NCBI RefSeq assembly: GCF_018143015.1
Contig: NC_054746.1
Span: 42,226,201-42,290,200 of the forward strand
Reading direction: 5' to 3'
Origin: Lytechinus variegatus
Taxonomy: Eukaryota; Echinodermata; Echinoidea; Temnopleuroida; Toxopneustidae
Length of the DNA stretch: 64,000 bases
Under the pieces are notes generated by a model. That model was not told the DNA's origin. It did no database searches and saw nothing but the letters and a program-made list of their open reading frames with translations. Positions 1-14,417 of the stretch are shown piece after piece. The translations under genes and the position numbers were made by a program. Within the stretch, counting starts at the first letter, position 1; the number at the start of each line of letters is the position of its first letter.

Positions 1-2079
1 CCAACACTTTCTCTGGTCTTACGTGCCAATTCAGTATAGTAATATGTAAAAAACATATTTTCTTGATTTTTTTTTCATGATATAAATGTGCGCAAAGTGC
101 CATGACAACCCAAAATAACAATGTTCTTGATTTTGTAATTTTGCTGTTATTTGACCTAGAAGACCTTCGTTCACAGCTCCTCTTCTTTGTAATTTGTTTT
201 AGCTTTACTGCCAAAAGTTATATATGTCCAGCCAACGAGGTTACGAAAGAAGTGTTTCATAATCTTATTCATGATATTGCTGATACAAATTATTAAACAA
301 TTCTTTATGCTTTGTTTTATTGTAATATTATTCTGATGATTGTGGATTATGTTATGGATATTTATGATTGATTGATGTGTTTTTTGTTTATATTGTAGAT
401 GTACTTGAAACTTAGTGACACAATTATTGGTTATGAATGAGAAATAGTTAAACTGGAACCTCAAAAAAACGAAAAGTTCTCTCCTTCTACCCCAGTCTCG
501 ATCAGCCATTTTGTTACGATTCATAACAAAAATGGCCGATCGAGACAGGGGTAGGAGAACTTTTTGTTTTTTGAGGTTCCAGTTTGTGCCCAGATGTCAG
601 GAAACTGCCACTCGTTAGATCTTCATCCATATAATCGTGGTAAGTGCTTGATTTCTGTTTTAACTATTTATTCGGAGAATTATTTTGACCATACTTCACA
701 CTAGTCAGCTGAGTATGGAATTACACGTAAGGTCCTGGGCTCCCGCGCCTGCCCGCGTAGCGGGCGGGAGTTCCCTGGGTTAAGTCAGACCCAGTGTCAA
801 GTCAGTCTATTAGTATTACTATTAGTATTAAGTCTAAGCATGACCCCAGATCTTTTTTTGTCTCTCCAGACATGCCAGAGTCAGAAAGCATGAAAATGCC
901 ACCAAAATTATTATTGTAAAAAAACGAAAAGAAATTCGAGTTAAAATGGGTGTGTAGAAACTCAGTCAGAAATGCTCACCATCCCCGCCTCTTTCACACT
1001 ACTCGACACTACTAGGCCTAGTTGACCTCATGGCCAGATACATCACAATCTAATGCGATTCTCATGCACACAAATTGAACAATGAAATCACGATTATCTG
1101 ATAATGTAGTTCGAATTGCACGCGAGCTGTATCGCCAGTTTATGCCACATTGGTTGTTAACCTAGAGGACTTCACCTCGCAAATGCTAATTGTTATAGGC
1201 CCAGGCCAGGGCCTACTCTGGCAAAAATATGAACTCACATGCGAGATGGAAACACAGCTATTTTATCTTTCGACATCTTGCTCCTTCTCCACTGTCTCTC
1301 GTAGTTTCAATTGGGAAATCTATGTTCCAGATCCGTCAAATTCAAAGCAACACGCAGATTTCATTAATCCCATCCAAACACGACGATTCGACGAGTCCGC
1401 TGTCGCGTGACGTGCGCATGCATGATATGCATACGGTACCGATACCGTACAGGTACCCCCCCCCCCCCCCTATAGTATACTAGCGCAGTCTATAGTCGGC
1501 GCGGTTTACAATGGGTTGCATGTACGTAACGCAGTGGTCCTAGTGCAGTGCGCTGCAACTTGCAAGGCTCTTTTGTGTTTATGATAAAGCTTTTAAATCA
1601 AATTGTTGTCGAGTTGCCGTTTCTTTCGAATCTGCAGAGTTGTTCAGTTGAGGAGAATAAAAAACTACGTTTTTGTAGGTGTTTTGTGATAAGTTGTGTG
1701 AGAACTTTAGTAGGATACCCGGTACTGTCTTCTTTTGCCGTCTACAAAAGAAGACGCAACTTTGAATATACGGGACTGGACTGTAACGTGCTGTGTGCCC
1801 TTTATCGCAGCCCAACACAGGGCCTGCGGCTGCGCCGGCCTGCTCGGGGCCGAGGGAGCTCGAATGAGCTTGAGCCTAACCCCTGTCACCTGTGTACAGT
1901 AGCTGTCACTGTCTGTTCCAGCAGCCTTAAGGGAAAAGAGTGACGCGCCGTGCGTGCGTGACTTACTTAGGCCTACTTTACTTCCAAGATACTGCCCAAC
2001 TCCCCTAAAAGGGGTCAACTTCACTGCATCTGTCAGATTTGGGTTCTTCAAGAAGTTAAAATAAGAGGCTGGATCAGAC
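1..2079. other. 5' flank of TBP, no gene recognised
   Basis: No coding exon is supported here; the open frames are short and show no family resemblance. Positions 1400-2000 are richer in CpG and lie just upstream of the TBP start, so the TBP promoter and any untranslated first exon probably sit there, but no TATA box or start site can be fixed by eye. A poly-C run lies at about 1457-1470. A hairpin repeat (450-585) and a small GC-rich hairpin at about 739-770 are the only clear structures. Confidence 0.5.
450..585. repeat. Palindromic MITE-like hairpin
   Basis: The two halves are near-perfect inverted copies. The left arm begins AAACTGGAACCTC and the right arm ends GAGGTTCCAGTTT, with a short spacer around 525. 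A related copy starts at about 20306 inside another palindromic element in ATG14 intron 1. The downstream sequence (about 732-783) also resembles the arms of that element, so both loci may hold one composite element. It contains no coding sequence. Confidence 0.75.
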
Positions 2080-5000
2080 ATGTACAATCCTAGTCAGCAA
2101 CAACATGGACAAATTGTTCCTGTGTCCGTTCACAAAAACCAGCAGGTAATAATTCTATTTCTAGCCTTTTCTAGCTCTAACATTAACGTTCTATAAACGT
2201 TTTTGTCAGCGTAGTATTACTAAGTAGTATTAGTAAGACTAAGTAAACATTCAGTTTTTGTCTCACCTGCAAAGCAAAGTGAGACTATAGGCGCCGCTTT
2301 TCCGACGGCGGCGGCGACGGCGTCAACATCAAATCTTAACCTGAGGTTAAGTTTTTGAAATGATGTCATAACTTAGAAAGTATATGGACCTAGTTAATAA
2401 AACTTGGCCATAAGGTTAATCAAGTATTACTGAACATCCTATTAGAGTTTCATGTCACATGACCAAGGTCAAAGGTCATTTAGGGTCAATGAACTTAGAC
2501 CATGTTGGAGGAATCAACATCGAAATCTTAACCTGAGGTTAAGTTTTTGAAATGTCATCATAACTTAGAAAATATATGGACCTAGTTCATGAGACTTGGA
2601 CATAAGGTTAATCAAGTATCACTGAACATCCTGCATGAGTTTCACGTCACATGACCAAGGTCAAAGGTCATTTAGGGTCAATGAACTTTGGCCGAATTGG
2701 GATATCTGTTGAATTCCCATCATAACTTTGAAAGTTTATGGATCTGATTCATGAAACTTGGACATAATAGTAATCAAGCATCACTGAACATCCTGTGCGC
2801 GTTTCAGGTCACATGACCAAGGTCAAAGGTCAATGAACTTTGGCCGAATTGGGTGTATCTGTTGAATTACCATCATAACTTTGAAAGTTTATGGATCTGA
2901 TTCATGAAACTTGTACATAAGTGTAATCAAGTATCACTGAACATCCTGTGCGAGTTTCAGGTCACATGATCAAGGTCAAAGGTCATGTAAGGTCAATGAA
3001 CTTTGGCCATGTTGGGTTTTTTGTTGAATAACCATCATATCTCTGTAAGTTTATTGGTCTAGTTCATAAAAAGTGGACATAAGAGTAACCATGTATCACT
3101 GAACATCTTGTGCGAGTTAGAGTAGTATTTAAAGTCAGCACTGCTGCTATATTGAACCGCGTGATGCAGGTGAGACGGCCAGAGGCATTCCACTTGTTCA
3201 GTTTATTTATTCAACCAATCATAAAAATTATTAGGTGACTTAGGCCTAACTTAGGTTAGGTTGTTTTAAATCGGCATTATCCTGGTTTAAGTCACCAGTC
3301 CATTAGTATTTCGTCAGCGCTGGTGTCCTTTCAACTCCCATGAACTATGTACAAAATGAGTGCACACACCTGAGAAGGGAGGTGACTTATTTAAAGGGGA
3401 AGTTCACCCTGACAACAAGTTTATTGTAAAAATAGCAGAAAAAATGATAAAAGATATTGCAGAAGGTTTGAGAAAAATTCATCAAATAATTAAAAAGTTA
3501 TTATAATTTCAATTATTTGATTTGTGATGTATTATAATTTCAATTATTTGATTTGTGACGTCATATTCGAGCAGCATTCCTACATAGCGAATGGTAAAAA
3601 ATCAATGAAATGTCATTTTCTCAGCAAATTGAAAATGGTTTTCACTGTACCTTTTGTATATCAATAGACAAATCATTTCACACCCGATCATGAATAGAAA
3701 ACAAATTTAAGTCATCAGGAACCATACAAAATTTGAAATTCATGCATTTTATATTACATAACACATGGGGCAGCTGCTCGTTTATGATGTCACAAATCCA
3801 AAACTTTGAACTCTAATAATTTCCTTATTTTATAACGAATTTTCCTCGAACCTTCACCAATATTTTTTTACTATCTTCCGGCTATTTTTACAACAAAGTT
3901 TTCTCCAGGGTGAACTTCCCCTTTAATGATTTAAAGAAGTAAGAGTCAGTTTCACACCTAACATTTAAACAACTGGAATCTGTTTGTTTTCTGTTTGGAG
4001 CATTTTTTATTAAAGTTCGATCTATCTAACGTTAGAGCCTACATTTTTTTTTCTTTTTTTACTTTAAAAAAATTGTTTTAATTTTGTATACAAGACTGTC
4101 CAGAACATTCCTATCAAAACTGGTTGTACTATTTTCTGTATAGGTATGGTTCATACATCTACATTAACTTTTGTTTCATGTAAAGTTATTGTGTTTTGTT
4201 GCAAGAATTGATGAATTGTCTGTTCAAGAATAATTATGTTAATTCATATTTAATTAGCTTGATGTAAAACCTTGTACTTCAATTACGTCTTTTATGTGGC
4301 AGTCATGGGCCACTTTTCATCATATGATGGCAACATCAGACCCAAACTAAAGAACAATCTAAAAAAAAAGTGTTAACAGACACATTAAATATACTGTATT
4401 GAAACATGCTGAATGCCCCAAGACCAAGGGGATTTACATTCATAGTGCAGTATGCATCAATGTAAATTCATTTTCAAACAGGATTTTCATAAATTTCTTT
4501 TGTTATTAGCGCAGACCTAGTTAGCACTGGTGATAATCATTATCTGTTTCTTTTTTGTGTTGTACAGGAAAATCAGGATGAAGGGCAGCAGAGGAGTCAT
4601 TATCCCCAGATAAGTTCCCAACAGAGTCAGTCCTATCTTTCTGTTCCATCCATTGGTACACCTTCTTTTGGTTCAGTTGGTAGTGTGACATCACTTGCAC
4701 CAGGTAGCAGCTTTATTCCTCCTTCCCCGATGGCTCCCTTAACACCTGCTACACCAGCGAGCAGTGAATCTTCGGGTATTGTTCCACAACTACAGTAAGT
4801 TCTATGGGTGATTTCAAGTTCACTGCTAAGGAGTAGTGTTGTTCTGTGTATCACAAACATCTATTGACAAGATAAAGCCTACATTCAGTACTATACACTC
4901 TAGACAGGAATAATCATTGTTTCTGGGGATTCATTTAACAATTTCTGGCATTATACTATAATCCCCATTCACATATTGGTGAGTGGAGCCAACACAGTTC

Positions 5001-8000
5001 AGTGGAACAACCAAAAATACAGAGACTGAAGCTTTTGGTCTTTAGAAATTCTTGCTACATTTAACTGTATACATTTGTGCACTTGGTTTTTTTTTAAAGG
5101 AATAGTGTGAGTAATGTGACAGGATTTTTTTTTTCAAACATATATTTTGAGAATGATACTGATTACTGAATGAGTTGGCTGAAGTGTGACCTGAGAACCT
5201 GTACCTGAGATCAATTTGATTTATGCTTGGATGTAGTAATTGTGTTTACTAGTATTTGTTTTTTTATTTTATGGCTATGTTTGTCATGTTCTTGTGACTA
5301 TGGGTTGCATTTCTGTATTTCCTATACTTTAAGTTACCCATTTGATGATAGTTTTAACAATCATTGTCTTTTATTTTTAATGTTTCTTTCATTTTGACCT
5401 TTCACCCTTTAGGAATATTGTGTCAACTGTAAATCTGAGTTGCAAGTTGGAACTCAAGAAAATTGCACTACATGCAAGAAATGCTGAATACAACCCAAAG
5501 GTAATATTATTAGAATGAAGTTTAAAAAAGGAAAACAAAGGAATTTACATTGAGAAATTAATTACAATGGGGATAGCTGGACTAAGTTGTTTCAAATAAG
5601 AAAGTTGTAAATATCATAGCTTGGTTAAAGAGGTGCAATATATTATATAACACAGATTATTATATGATATGATAAAGTGATAAAGATTTCTAAAGAAGAT
5701 GTATACATGTCAACAGGATTGGTCACCGAATGAAGTTCATATTCTATTTCAGGAGAAGAAAATTAACATTGGTTTGAAATCATTTTGTTATACATGTATG
5801 TAACAGAGATTTGCTGCAGTGATCATGAGAATACGTGAGCCAAGAACCACAGCTCTCATCTTTAGTTCAGGAAAGATGGTTTGTACAGGTGCTAAGAGTG
5901 AGGATGACTCTAGATTGGCTGCCAGGAAATATGCAAGAGTTGTACAGAAGTTGGGATTCGCTGTAAGTGGGGATTCTTGTTTTACTCTATTTCTTATCTA
6001 TCTTTGGAAGATGTGAAAAATGTTGGGGGTTTTTAAAGGCTCTGTAAAGGTAGATTCCATATCTTTGTTAGATGGTTATTAGTGTTGCAACAAATTCTTA
6101 TCAGATTTAATTTAGATTTGTTTGATCTTTTCCTTTCGAATTGAATTGAGTTCAGGATATATAATAATTTTTAGATAATAAGTAAGAAGCTGCCTTTCTT
6201 TGTAAAAAATGTTTTAACCATTGATTCTGCCTGATAACTTAGATTAAAATATCTCTAAACACTTCTTTGGTGGCAATGAAGATAACCAGTATAACTTCAT
6301 TAAAAATTAGTTGTAAATGATTCATAGCATAATCTCAAATGAGTTCATATCAATATGATTTACATTGTGAAATTATTCAGTTTGTCTTCAAGAATGCACC
6401 GTAAGTCAATCAAATTCAATTGTAAGGGAACAGAAGTTTAACCATTTAATTTTGGGGCACTCAAAATGTTAAAATCTGGGTGTGTGGATCTGTTCAATAT
6501 GAGCTATCCAAATGTTATTTCAATATAATGTTTCATTGACAATCATTTTGTTTTCTAATGAAAATGAGCATATTTCAGATTTTTGGAGTTGACAATTTCC
6601 TGAATCAAGCAACAATACAATTATACATATTCAGAAAGAATTTGAAGTTGATTCTTGGTTCAGAAATTCTTGAACATCATTAATGGCTATATGTCTTTTT
6701 ATGATATAAAACTTGGAATGCATGAATGTTAAACTGTAAAATTAGTTTAAACACCCACCTAGATTTTTATGCATGTACACACGGAACTAGTTCAGTTATT
6801 TGCTGAGGCGCATTTATTATATTTGCTCATCTGCTAGTATACTATCAAGGCTATTTCAAGACATTTCCTTAATGTGTTTGGCCCATAGTCTTAGCTTCAG
6901 TTTAATTTCAACTCTGGTCTAAAACTCTATATGGTTTAGATGCAGGTCCCTACGCTAACGAGCAAAAAGGCCAGATTCATCCAAATCGTCTCGTGGCTGA
7001 ATCCTTCTTGCAAAATCTTGTGATTCATGAGATTTTTTCTCTAAGAATTTACCTGATTTAACCTTAAGTCAAATGAAATATCATTGCACGATCAGATAGA
7101 GTAAATGTTACTCTTTCATATTGGCCATTTATTTTGTGAACAATATTTTGATAAATAAGTGAATTTCTGGCTTGGAAATGTGCCTCAAATTTTTCTTACT
7201 CTGTTTTCTTTTGCAAATTGTGCAAAACTTTTTATTTTGAGCCTCAATGATATATATTTATTTATAAGAACATATTTATTTAGGTACAAAAGATCAGCAT
7301 AAAACTGTTTTTCATGAATGACCTAATGGAAACATAAAGAACAACATAAATCATCATATCATACATGAAAATAAAGTCGAAATCTAAGTCAAAGATAACA
7401 ATACCTAGTAACATAAATAAACAAATATTGTTACTTAAATGATGATATGAATCAAACTAAAATATATCACCATAAAGCTGAATTTTGTACTTTCTCACAA
7501 TTCCACTCTTGATGTGCGGCACCTTTTAATTGGGTCAAGATCACACTTTTCCCACCAAGGTGCAAGACAAGATTTCTGAAATTTTGTAGTTCCATGAAAC
7601 CTAGAGTTCTGATTGGCTGGATAATGTTCACAAAACAACAGGCGCGGGTAATTTTAGGAGATTACCACATTGGAAGTGTCTCTTTGACCAATCAGAGTGC
7701 AGTATTCTTGTTTTCAAGCTGCTTTTTGTACTTGGCCAATGAAAAGTGATCTTGACCCGATTAAACCAATTCTTATTTTGAAACCTACAACTGTATACCA
7801 CACATATTCAGCTTTATCATGATCTAAAAATAATTTGGGCTCAAACAAAAATAAAATGTAAGAATAGCAGCTTTTGTCAGGTGAAAATAATTATTTTGTA
7901 GCATATTTTAGATCAAAGGTTTAACCTATATTACAAAATATTTTAATAAATTGCAAACACATGACTTAAAAGAATGTTTCTTCTTCTTTACAATGATACC

Positions 8001-10520
8001 AAAATCATGAAATTCGATGCCCAATCCGAATGAAAAGAGGTGTTTTGGTCCGCATCAAGCTCATTAAATATGCAAAACTTCTCTAGTCATGAATATTTGG
8101 ATGAAAGAAGCCAATTTCTTGGGACCTGCTGACTGACCGTAACTAACTTTGACTTTCTCAAATCTATGACTGCACAGGTTAATCCTATTGGCTTATCTCA
8201 CATTCAAATCAAAACTTTTTGGGAATAATTAACTAAATGGCTTTCTTCACTGTCAAACCACCAGGAAAGGGAACAATAAATATAAGAAACACTATGGTGT
8301 AAGCAAGACCTTTTTTTTTGCTTCTTGTATTAAACTTGAGCACAGAGTAGTACTAGCTTAAGTTAAATTGGATTTTAGAATATGTGTTTTGGGGTCTTAC
8401 TCAATCTTAAATCCTTGATTTCACTTTCGATCAACTTTGATATTGCTTCCTGTAAATAGTATTAATATTGATTTGAATAAAATTTTATGGTTAATAAGTA
8501 CATTATATTTTTATCTTTCTCCAGGCAAAGTTCTTGGATTTCAAAATCCAGAACATGGTTGGTAGTTGTGATGTTAAGTTTCCAATTCGTCTGGAAGGAT
8601 TGGTACTAACACATGGACAGTTCTCTAGGTAAGTTTAACATACATGTATGTACAGCTTACTTTGTTGTAGTACATATCATTTCAAAGACAGTGTTTTTAA
8701 GTAATACTAGTAAGACTTATGATTTCATGGAGTCAAGTAGTTTCAATTTATTTTGTAAATGGATAAAACTTTGATTGTATTCAGATTAATATATGCAAAT
8801 TATACAAATTGAAATGGTTTCAAATTCATCATGAAGCTTGGCTTATCAGCCCTTTGTCCACATTCCTTTATTAACCTGTCATATTTTGTGTCTAGCTCCC
8901 ATAACAGTTTTTTTTTATCCAATACATTTAAAACCTAGAATTTGGGGTTTTGTTTTACTTTCTCTTTATCTTACAAACTAAATTGTCAATAATTTATACA
9001 CCAAGGAACTTGTATTTCACATCGACAGGAACACTTAATTGGGTATTCATAGAAATTGTGTAACATGTGAATACATGTCTTTGTTTCATATTTTGCCATA
9101 GCACTTTTATGGATGGATGATCTGAAATTTCACTTGATTATTCTTGTGCTTTTCTGTCATTCCTTTCTATTTTTCTCCATTGATGTCTTTGATTCGCGCT
9201 CATTAGCTATGAACCAGAGCTATTTCCAGGTCTGATTTACAGAATGGTGAAACCACGCATTGTACTCCTCATCTTTGTTTCTGGAAAAGTGGTTTTAACA
9301 GGTAAACAATTCATGTAAAACAATGTTCCCTTTTTTGCATTTTGCGTTCTGCTTTTCTCTTTTCTTATATGGGAGGAGGAGATGGAGACTTCAATGTAAA
9401 TGAAATGAAACAGCATAAAAATGTTGACAAATTAATTAAACAAGTCCGGTGTGTGGATAATGCAAATTTACATGAGGAAATCCTTACATTTAAAAATTGT
9501 GATGGGGCAAAGCCAATTTCAGCCCTAGCAAAGAAAGTAAACAAGTCCCTCAGGGCACTTATCCATCTACGAACAGCAACCGTATCAACACAACACAGAT
9601 AATAGGATAGGTAGTCTTGTAGACATTTTGAAGGTGTGAATTGTTCATCTCTTTTTCTCACTCTCTCTCTCTTTGTCCTCTCTCTCTGAAACACATACAT
9701 ACCCTTTATCTCCTCCTCTCCTCCGTCAAAATAGAAACATAAAGTCAAACCAAACATTAAAGATGCTGAATAGTGGTCTAGGAATTAGACTAGTGAAAGA
9801 TGACTATTGAAGTATACAATTCCGTGAAACATTGAGATCCGACTTTGAGGCGAAACTCGGAACCCAATGAGTCAATATTTGTTCGTTCGTACGGACATGA
9901 GAACAGAGCTCATTGGGAAAAGGAGACTGAATAAAAATCATCTTGGCCTTTTCTCAGTCCTTTTCAGCTGTTCAAAGTAATATCTATCTAGGGTAACTAT
10001 CAATTTAAGAAATCTTTTTGATAAAATGAAGATGAATAATATAGCATGAAAATAAATCATATATGTCCAGAAATTCAAGCCAGTCAGAATTAATCTGCGC
10101 CTGAGGTCGAATTTCAATCCACAGCCCACCTCGGTTGATGGGCAAAGTACAGTGTAAACAATATATTTTCGCCGAATCCCCCGAGATGCAAGTCGATCAT
10201 TAGATTGTTCGTAAAAAGAATTCTCTAAAAAAGATTATTCGCTAAGTATAAAAATTCACAGGAATATTACTATTGCAATCCATGTATGTTGAATTTTAAA
10301 AAGAAGGTCATAATAAAATTATTAATATAATCATTAATCACTATATTTGAATAGTATGTGAAATCTTTTATAGATTGTCTGAAAATAAACATGAAAGATC
10401 TTTATAACTTGTTATTTTCTTTATTCTTCTCTTTCATTAGGTGCTAAAGTGAGGCAGGAGATCTATGATGCCTTCAATAACATCTACCCTATTCTGAAAT
10501 CCTTCAAAAAGACTACTTAG
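2080..10520 (+). CDS. TBP: TATA-binding protein (TBP), 7 coding exons
   Basis: TBP binds the TATA box and nucleates TFIID, TFIIIB and SL1 assembly in the nucleus. Coding exons are 2080-2145, 4568-4794, 5413-5500, 5807-5962, 8525-8628, 9207-9301 and 10441-10520. All junctions are GT/AG and all phases agree, giving 816 bases and 271 aa. Residues 1 to about 91 are a Q/S/P-rich N-terminus without the long polyglutamine run of vertebrates. About residues 92-271 form the two-repeat saddle, starting near [14 protein letters not shown]. The four phenylalanines that kink DNA are F129, F146, F220 and F237, with spacing 17/74/17 as in yeast TBP. The protein ends SFKKTT, as TBPs do. The start is the first ATG in frame, MYNPSQQQ. 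An untranslated upstream exon was not sought. Introns contain repeats but the exons look intact. TBP is distinguished from TBPL1 by near identity of the core to metazoan TBP as I remember it. Confidence 0.96.
2261..3199 (+). repeat. DR1-bearing dispersed repeat, copy 1
   Basis: It starts TCTCACCTGCA and ends near TGCAGGTGAGA then CCACTTGTT, so the ends are short inverted repeats. The inside is a degenerate tandem array of about 150-190 bp units. Typical units contain a CATCATAACTT motif, a GTTTATGGA motif, CACTGAACATCCTG, GGTCACATGA and AAGGTCAAAGGTCA. Perfect AGGTCA-A-AGGTCA direct repeats lie at 2466-2478, 2658-2670, 2820-2832 and 2973-2985. Three more copies occur in the window (starting 10820, 22595, 24512), all in the same orientation. 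No coding capacity was seen. The inverted ends suggest a non-autonomous DNA transposon, but no target duplication was established. Confidence 0.85.
3391..3926. mobile_element. TTAA-flanked MITE with long inverted ends
   Basis: The ends are TTAAAGGGGAAGTTCACCC and its reverse complement, and the inverted similarity extends for about 100 bp. TTAA at both edges (3391-3394 and 3923-3926) fits the target duplication of piggyBac-superfamily elements. No transposase is encoded, so the copy is non-autonomous. It sits in TBP intron 1. Confidence 0.88.
5963..8524 (+). other. TBP intron 4
   Basis: This is the longest TBP intron, about 2.6 kb and AT-rich. It holds one TTAA-edged MITE (7526-7764) and otherwise nothing recognised. 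Confidence 0.7.
7526..7764. mobile_element. Small TTAA-flanked MITE
   Basis: The left end is TTAATTGGGTCAAGATCACA and the right end is its near inverted copy, GTGATCTTGACCCGATTAA. Both edges carry TTAA, consistent with piggyBac-like target choice. Inner inverted segments around GATTGGCTGG and GACCAATCAG extend the palindrome. Length is 239 bp, with no coding sequence. Confidence 0.78.
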
Positions 10521-10819
10521 CACATGATTTGGTCGTATAACGTATGAAAGAGACTCTAATGAAATGGTGATCCTTGTATATTTTACCACCTGTGTTGATT
10601 TGCGATAACAGTATGTTATACAATATGTTTGAGGTGCATTATGAGACATTTCCAGAGATCAATGAGGATTACATAACATGTAAAGAGAGGAACTGTGCTT
10701 GCTTCTGGATCATTGATTCAATATCCGTTTTTTTCTACTATCAAGTTCAGCTGCCACCTTATTACGGATGGTGCATGATTCATAACTGGAGTTCAAAAGG
10801 AATATGCGTCTCCTTTTTG

Positions 10820-11806
10820 TCTCGCCTGCATAGTAGAGAGAGACTATAGGCGCCGCTTTTGCGGCGTCAACATCAAATCTTAGTCTAAGGTTAATATCGA
10901 AATCTTAGCCTAAGGTGAAGTTTTTGAAATGTCATAACTTAGAAAGTATATTGACCCAGTTCATGAAACTTACACATAAAGGTAATGAAGTATAACTATG
11001 CATCCTGCCTGAGCTTCAGGTCATATGACCAAAGGTCAAAGGTCATTTAGGGTAAATTAAATTTGGCCATTTTGGGGGTATTTGTTGAATTATTATTGTA
11101 ACGTTGAAATTTTATGGATCTAGTTCATAAAACTTGGACATAAAAGTAATCAAGTATCGCTGAACTTCCTGTGCGAGTTTCAGGTCACATGACAAAGGTT
11201 ATTTAGGGTTAATGAACTTTGGTCGTATTAGGGGTATTTTTTGATTTGCCATCTTAACTTTAAAAGTTTATGGATCTAGTTCATAAAACTTGGACATATG
11301 AGTAATCAAGTATCGCTGAACTACCTGTGCGAGTTTCAGGTAACATGACAAAGGTTATTTAGGGTCAATCAACTTTGGTCGTATTAGGGGTATTTTTTGA
11401 TTTGCCATCTTAACTTTAAAAGTTTATGGATCTAGTTCATAAAACTTGGACATATGAGTAATCAAGTATCACTGAACATCCTGTTGTGAGTTTTAGGTCA
11501 CATGAACAAGGTCAAAGGTCATTTAAGGTCGATGAACTTTGGCCATCTTGTAGGTAATTGTTGAATTGCCATCATTAATGAAAGTTTATGGATATATTTA
11601 ATAAATTGTAGACAAAGGGACAATCCAGTATCATTGCTCATCTTGCACAAGTCGTAGGTCACTTGATGTCATTTAGGGTCAGTGAACGTAGTAGCATATA
11701 TGAATGTTTTTTTTTTTTATTATTTCATAGTCATTTTCAAAGTCAGCACTGCTGCTATATTGAATCTCATGATGCAGACGAGACTGCCAGAGGCGCTCCA
11801 CTTGTT
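10820..11806 (+). repeat. DR1-bearing dispersed repeat, copy 2
   Basis: It has the same start (TCTCGCCTGCA) and end (CCAGAGGCGCTCCACTTGTT) as the other copies. Two perfect DR1 motifs remain, at 11033-11045 and 11509-11521. Other units have lost one half-site. It lies about 300 bp downstream of the TBP stop, so it may be transcribed in the TBP 3' untranslated region. Confidence 0.83.
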
Positions 11807-14417
11807 TTTTTATTGCAGTACACTAGCAAAATTTGAGGGAACATTTCCAGAGTAAAATTTGTGACTGTATATTATCAATGCTACATTGCCATTCACAATG
11901 CAGTGAAACTTGTATATGTTATTGTTTATTTTAAAGCAAGTTTGTAAAAAAATTTCTTCTGATATTTGTTTTGGAAGAGGGCATTAGAGAAAATTGTGTG
12001 GGTTTTGGGGTTGTTGAACAGATATTTCTGTCCCATCGATGTGACACTAAGGCAGATGGGCAACAATGAATATTCAAGGTTAGAATATTAATTTTCACTT
12101 GCAATGTAGATTGTAGTCTGAAAATCTAAAATAATTATGCTATATCCACAAATCCAACCCAGATTTTTGCAATCCATTAATTACGGCCAATACACGAGCA
12201 ACTGAAGCCAAGTCCAAGTCTTGGCTTAGTCTAACGTATTAGACTATATTACTATATTAGACCAAAATCATCTGATTCAGTTTTGAGCCATGTATAATCC
12301 GACTGGTCTTGACTTGAGAACTATTAAGGGGCGAAGATCTATGTCACATCTAATATTTTCATTCCATAGTTTTACAAAACTTTGTGTTAGCATATGCATG
12401 CAGCCAACTGACCCTACCTCAGCACTGACCGGGCCAGGGCGCCGGCACGGTTATGCCAGCCATGGCACTTGTATACTCAAGAGGTGGTGCTGGATTGTTT
12501 GGGCGCATTGATTTGTTGCAGCGAAATTGAAATGAAGAATGTATCAAGCTCACGTATCATTTTTATCATATTGATACCGGTATGCAAAGTCATAAAACCG
12601 TTGTCACCACCACGTAATATTTCAGTTAAAATACAGGTACAATTATTTCAGATTTTTAAGCATGATATTTGATGTAAAAACCTATCAAGCAAAAATAATG
12701 AAAAAGACGAAGTGAAAATGAATTAAATCTACAATCTACTAAAAAAGTGCTTTGAAAGGATATTCGTGGTCACAAAATGAGCTTGGCTAAATCCGGGTGA
12801 ACTTAGCGGACTGATTTATTTATGACAGAATTTAATCTTGTTTTACTGAAGATTTACAAAAAATTGAGACAATAATTTAGAAATAGTTTTGTTTCTCAAT
12901 TGTGGTACATTATTATTCTATTGTTTATATATTTTTGTTTCTATTATTTGAACCTGGTATTGTCATAATCTATTAGTTTACCTTTATTTTGCTATTACTC
13001 TGAGTGTGTTATATCAGTTCATTGTTTCGTTAGCATGACTACCAAATTGTTCTTGCACTTCAATTGTATGCACATATCGAGTTAACCTTCCTAATAGCAA
13101 CCCTGCATTTACATCTCAAAGTATTTCACCCGGAATCAAATATTTTTTTAATTTCAGTTTGAGCTGAGCCTTTTGAACAAAAACATGCAAGTGGTTAAAG
13201 TTTAAATTAAATGCCTGTAATAATTTTCTATTTTCTAACCATACAATTATGGTGTTCTTTATTTAAACAGGGAAGATGAGTGAAAATATAGAAAATGTGA
13301 ATAATGCAACCTAATTTCAGATATGATTTTTTAGTCCTCTGCTCACAAATGAGGCCCAGTGTACAGGAATTTTAAAATTTGCATAGATGAAGAAAGTATG
13401 CTATTTATGACAATGTTACATCATGTATTTTGCTTTTCTTCTTCTTGAAATCTTTTTTACCTTGTAATTTTTTTGGGGAAACTATTGATTTCATTTTTGT
13501 TGTAATGCGAAGCAAATTTATTTTCCTTAAAATCATGTCTACCCCAATAGGAAATTGAAGCTATAGAATTTAAAATTTCACTCAGTTTCACAAAACATGA
13601 CCCCCTAATGTGAACAGGTAACTCTGCCTAAGTCAAATATTTTGAGACCACAGAAATATGTTTGACTTTGAAGAAATATACCTCAGAAGAGGTATATTAT
13701 AACAAATGTTTTGAATGATCTGTTCTAAAGTATTTGATTCAACTTTGCAATTATTAGATATAAAGAAGGTCATCTTAGAGAGTTACCTGCATTTTAATTC
13801 ATTAGTTATCAAACATTACAATTTTTGTATTTTTTTTTTACAGCGGTGTGGGGGCATTGTAGTATTCAAAGTATGAAATTTATGTTCCATGTGAGCCCAT
13901 GTTATTTTCAAATTTGATTTCTACAAAAGAATTTTGGAACTTTTTGATACACTGTATCCTTGAAGAGTAATCCCTTTCAGCATCCCGGGAGTATAAACTA
14001 TAATGGAATTGTAAGTGTTTAAAGGGCCTTCATTATGAAGAAAAGATTACCAGTACACTTCAGAAGTCATAATCCATCAAATGGTCAATTATTCACATAG
14101 AGTTAGTGGATGAAACTTAGTGACTTGACTTTTATTACATTGGAATATTGGAATGGCAGTACCAATATGAAATTGCATTGTTTTTCCAAAGCCTTTTCTG
14201 TACATTTTGAATAGCCTTATGTTGGGAGTGTATGTATTGGAAAGGAAGGGTCTTTCTCAACCTCGGCATAGTTACTGCTATGGAACCCTCTCTATGTGAT
14301 ATTTTGTATTGTGTTGATGTAAATTGTATAAATGTAAATAAAAACATGAAAGTATTGATAAATAGTATTGTTTTTGTAAGTTTACTTTATTTTCCTTAGA
14401 TGTACAGTGTATTAAGA

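Larger units (their letters stand above)
2146..4567 (+). other. TBP intron 1
   Basis: This 2.4-kb intron holds one copy of the DR1-bearing repeat (2261-3199) and one TTAA MITE (3391-3926). A 31-bp direct duplication lies inside the MITE at about 3481-3545. The rest is AT-rich sequence with nothing recognised. Confidence 0.7.

Noticed and set aside
9342-9602. Open frame of 86 codons in TBP intron 6
   Set aside because: It lies within a well-supported intron, is AT-rich, matches no family I know and overlaps an open frame on the other strand.
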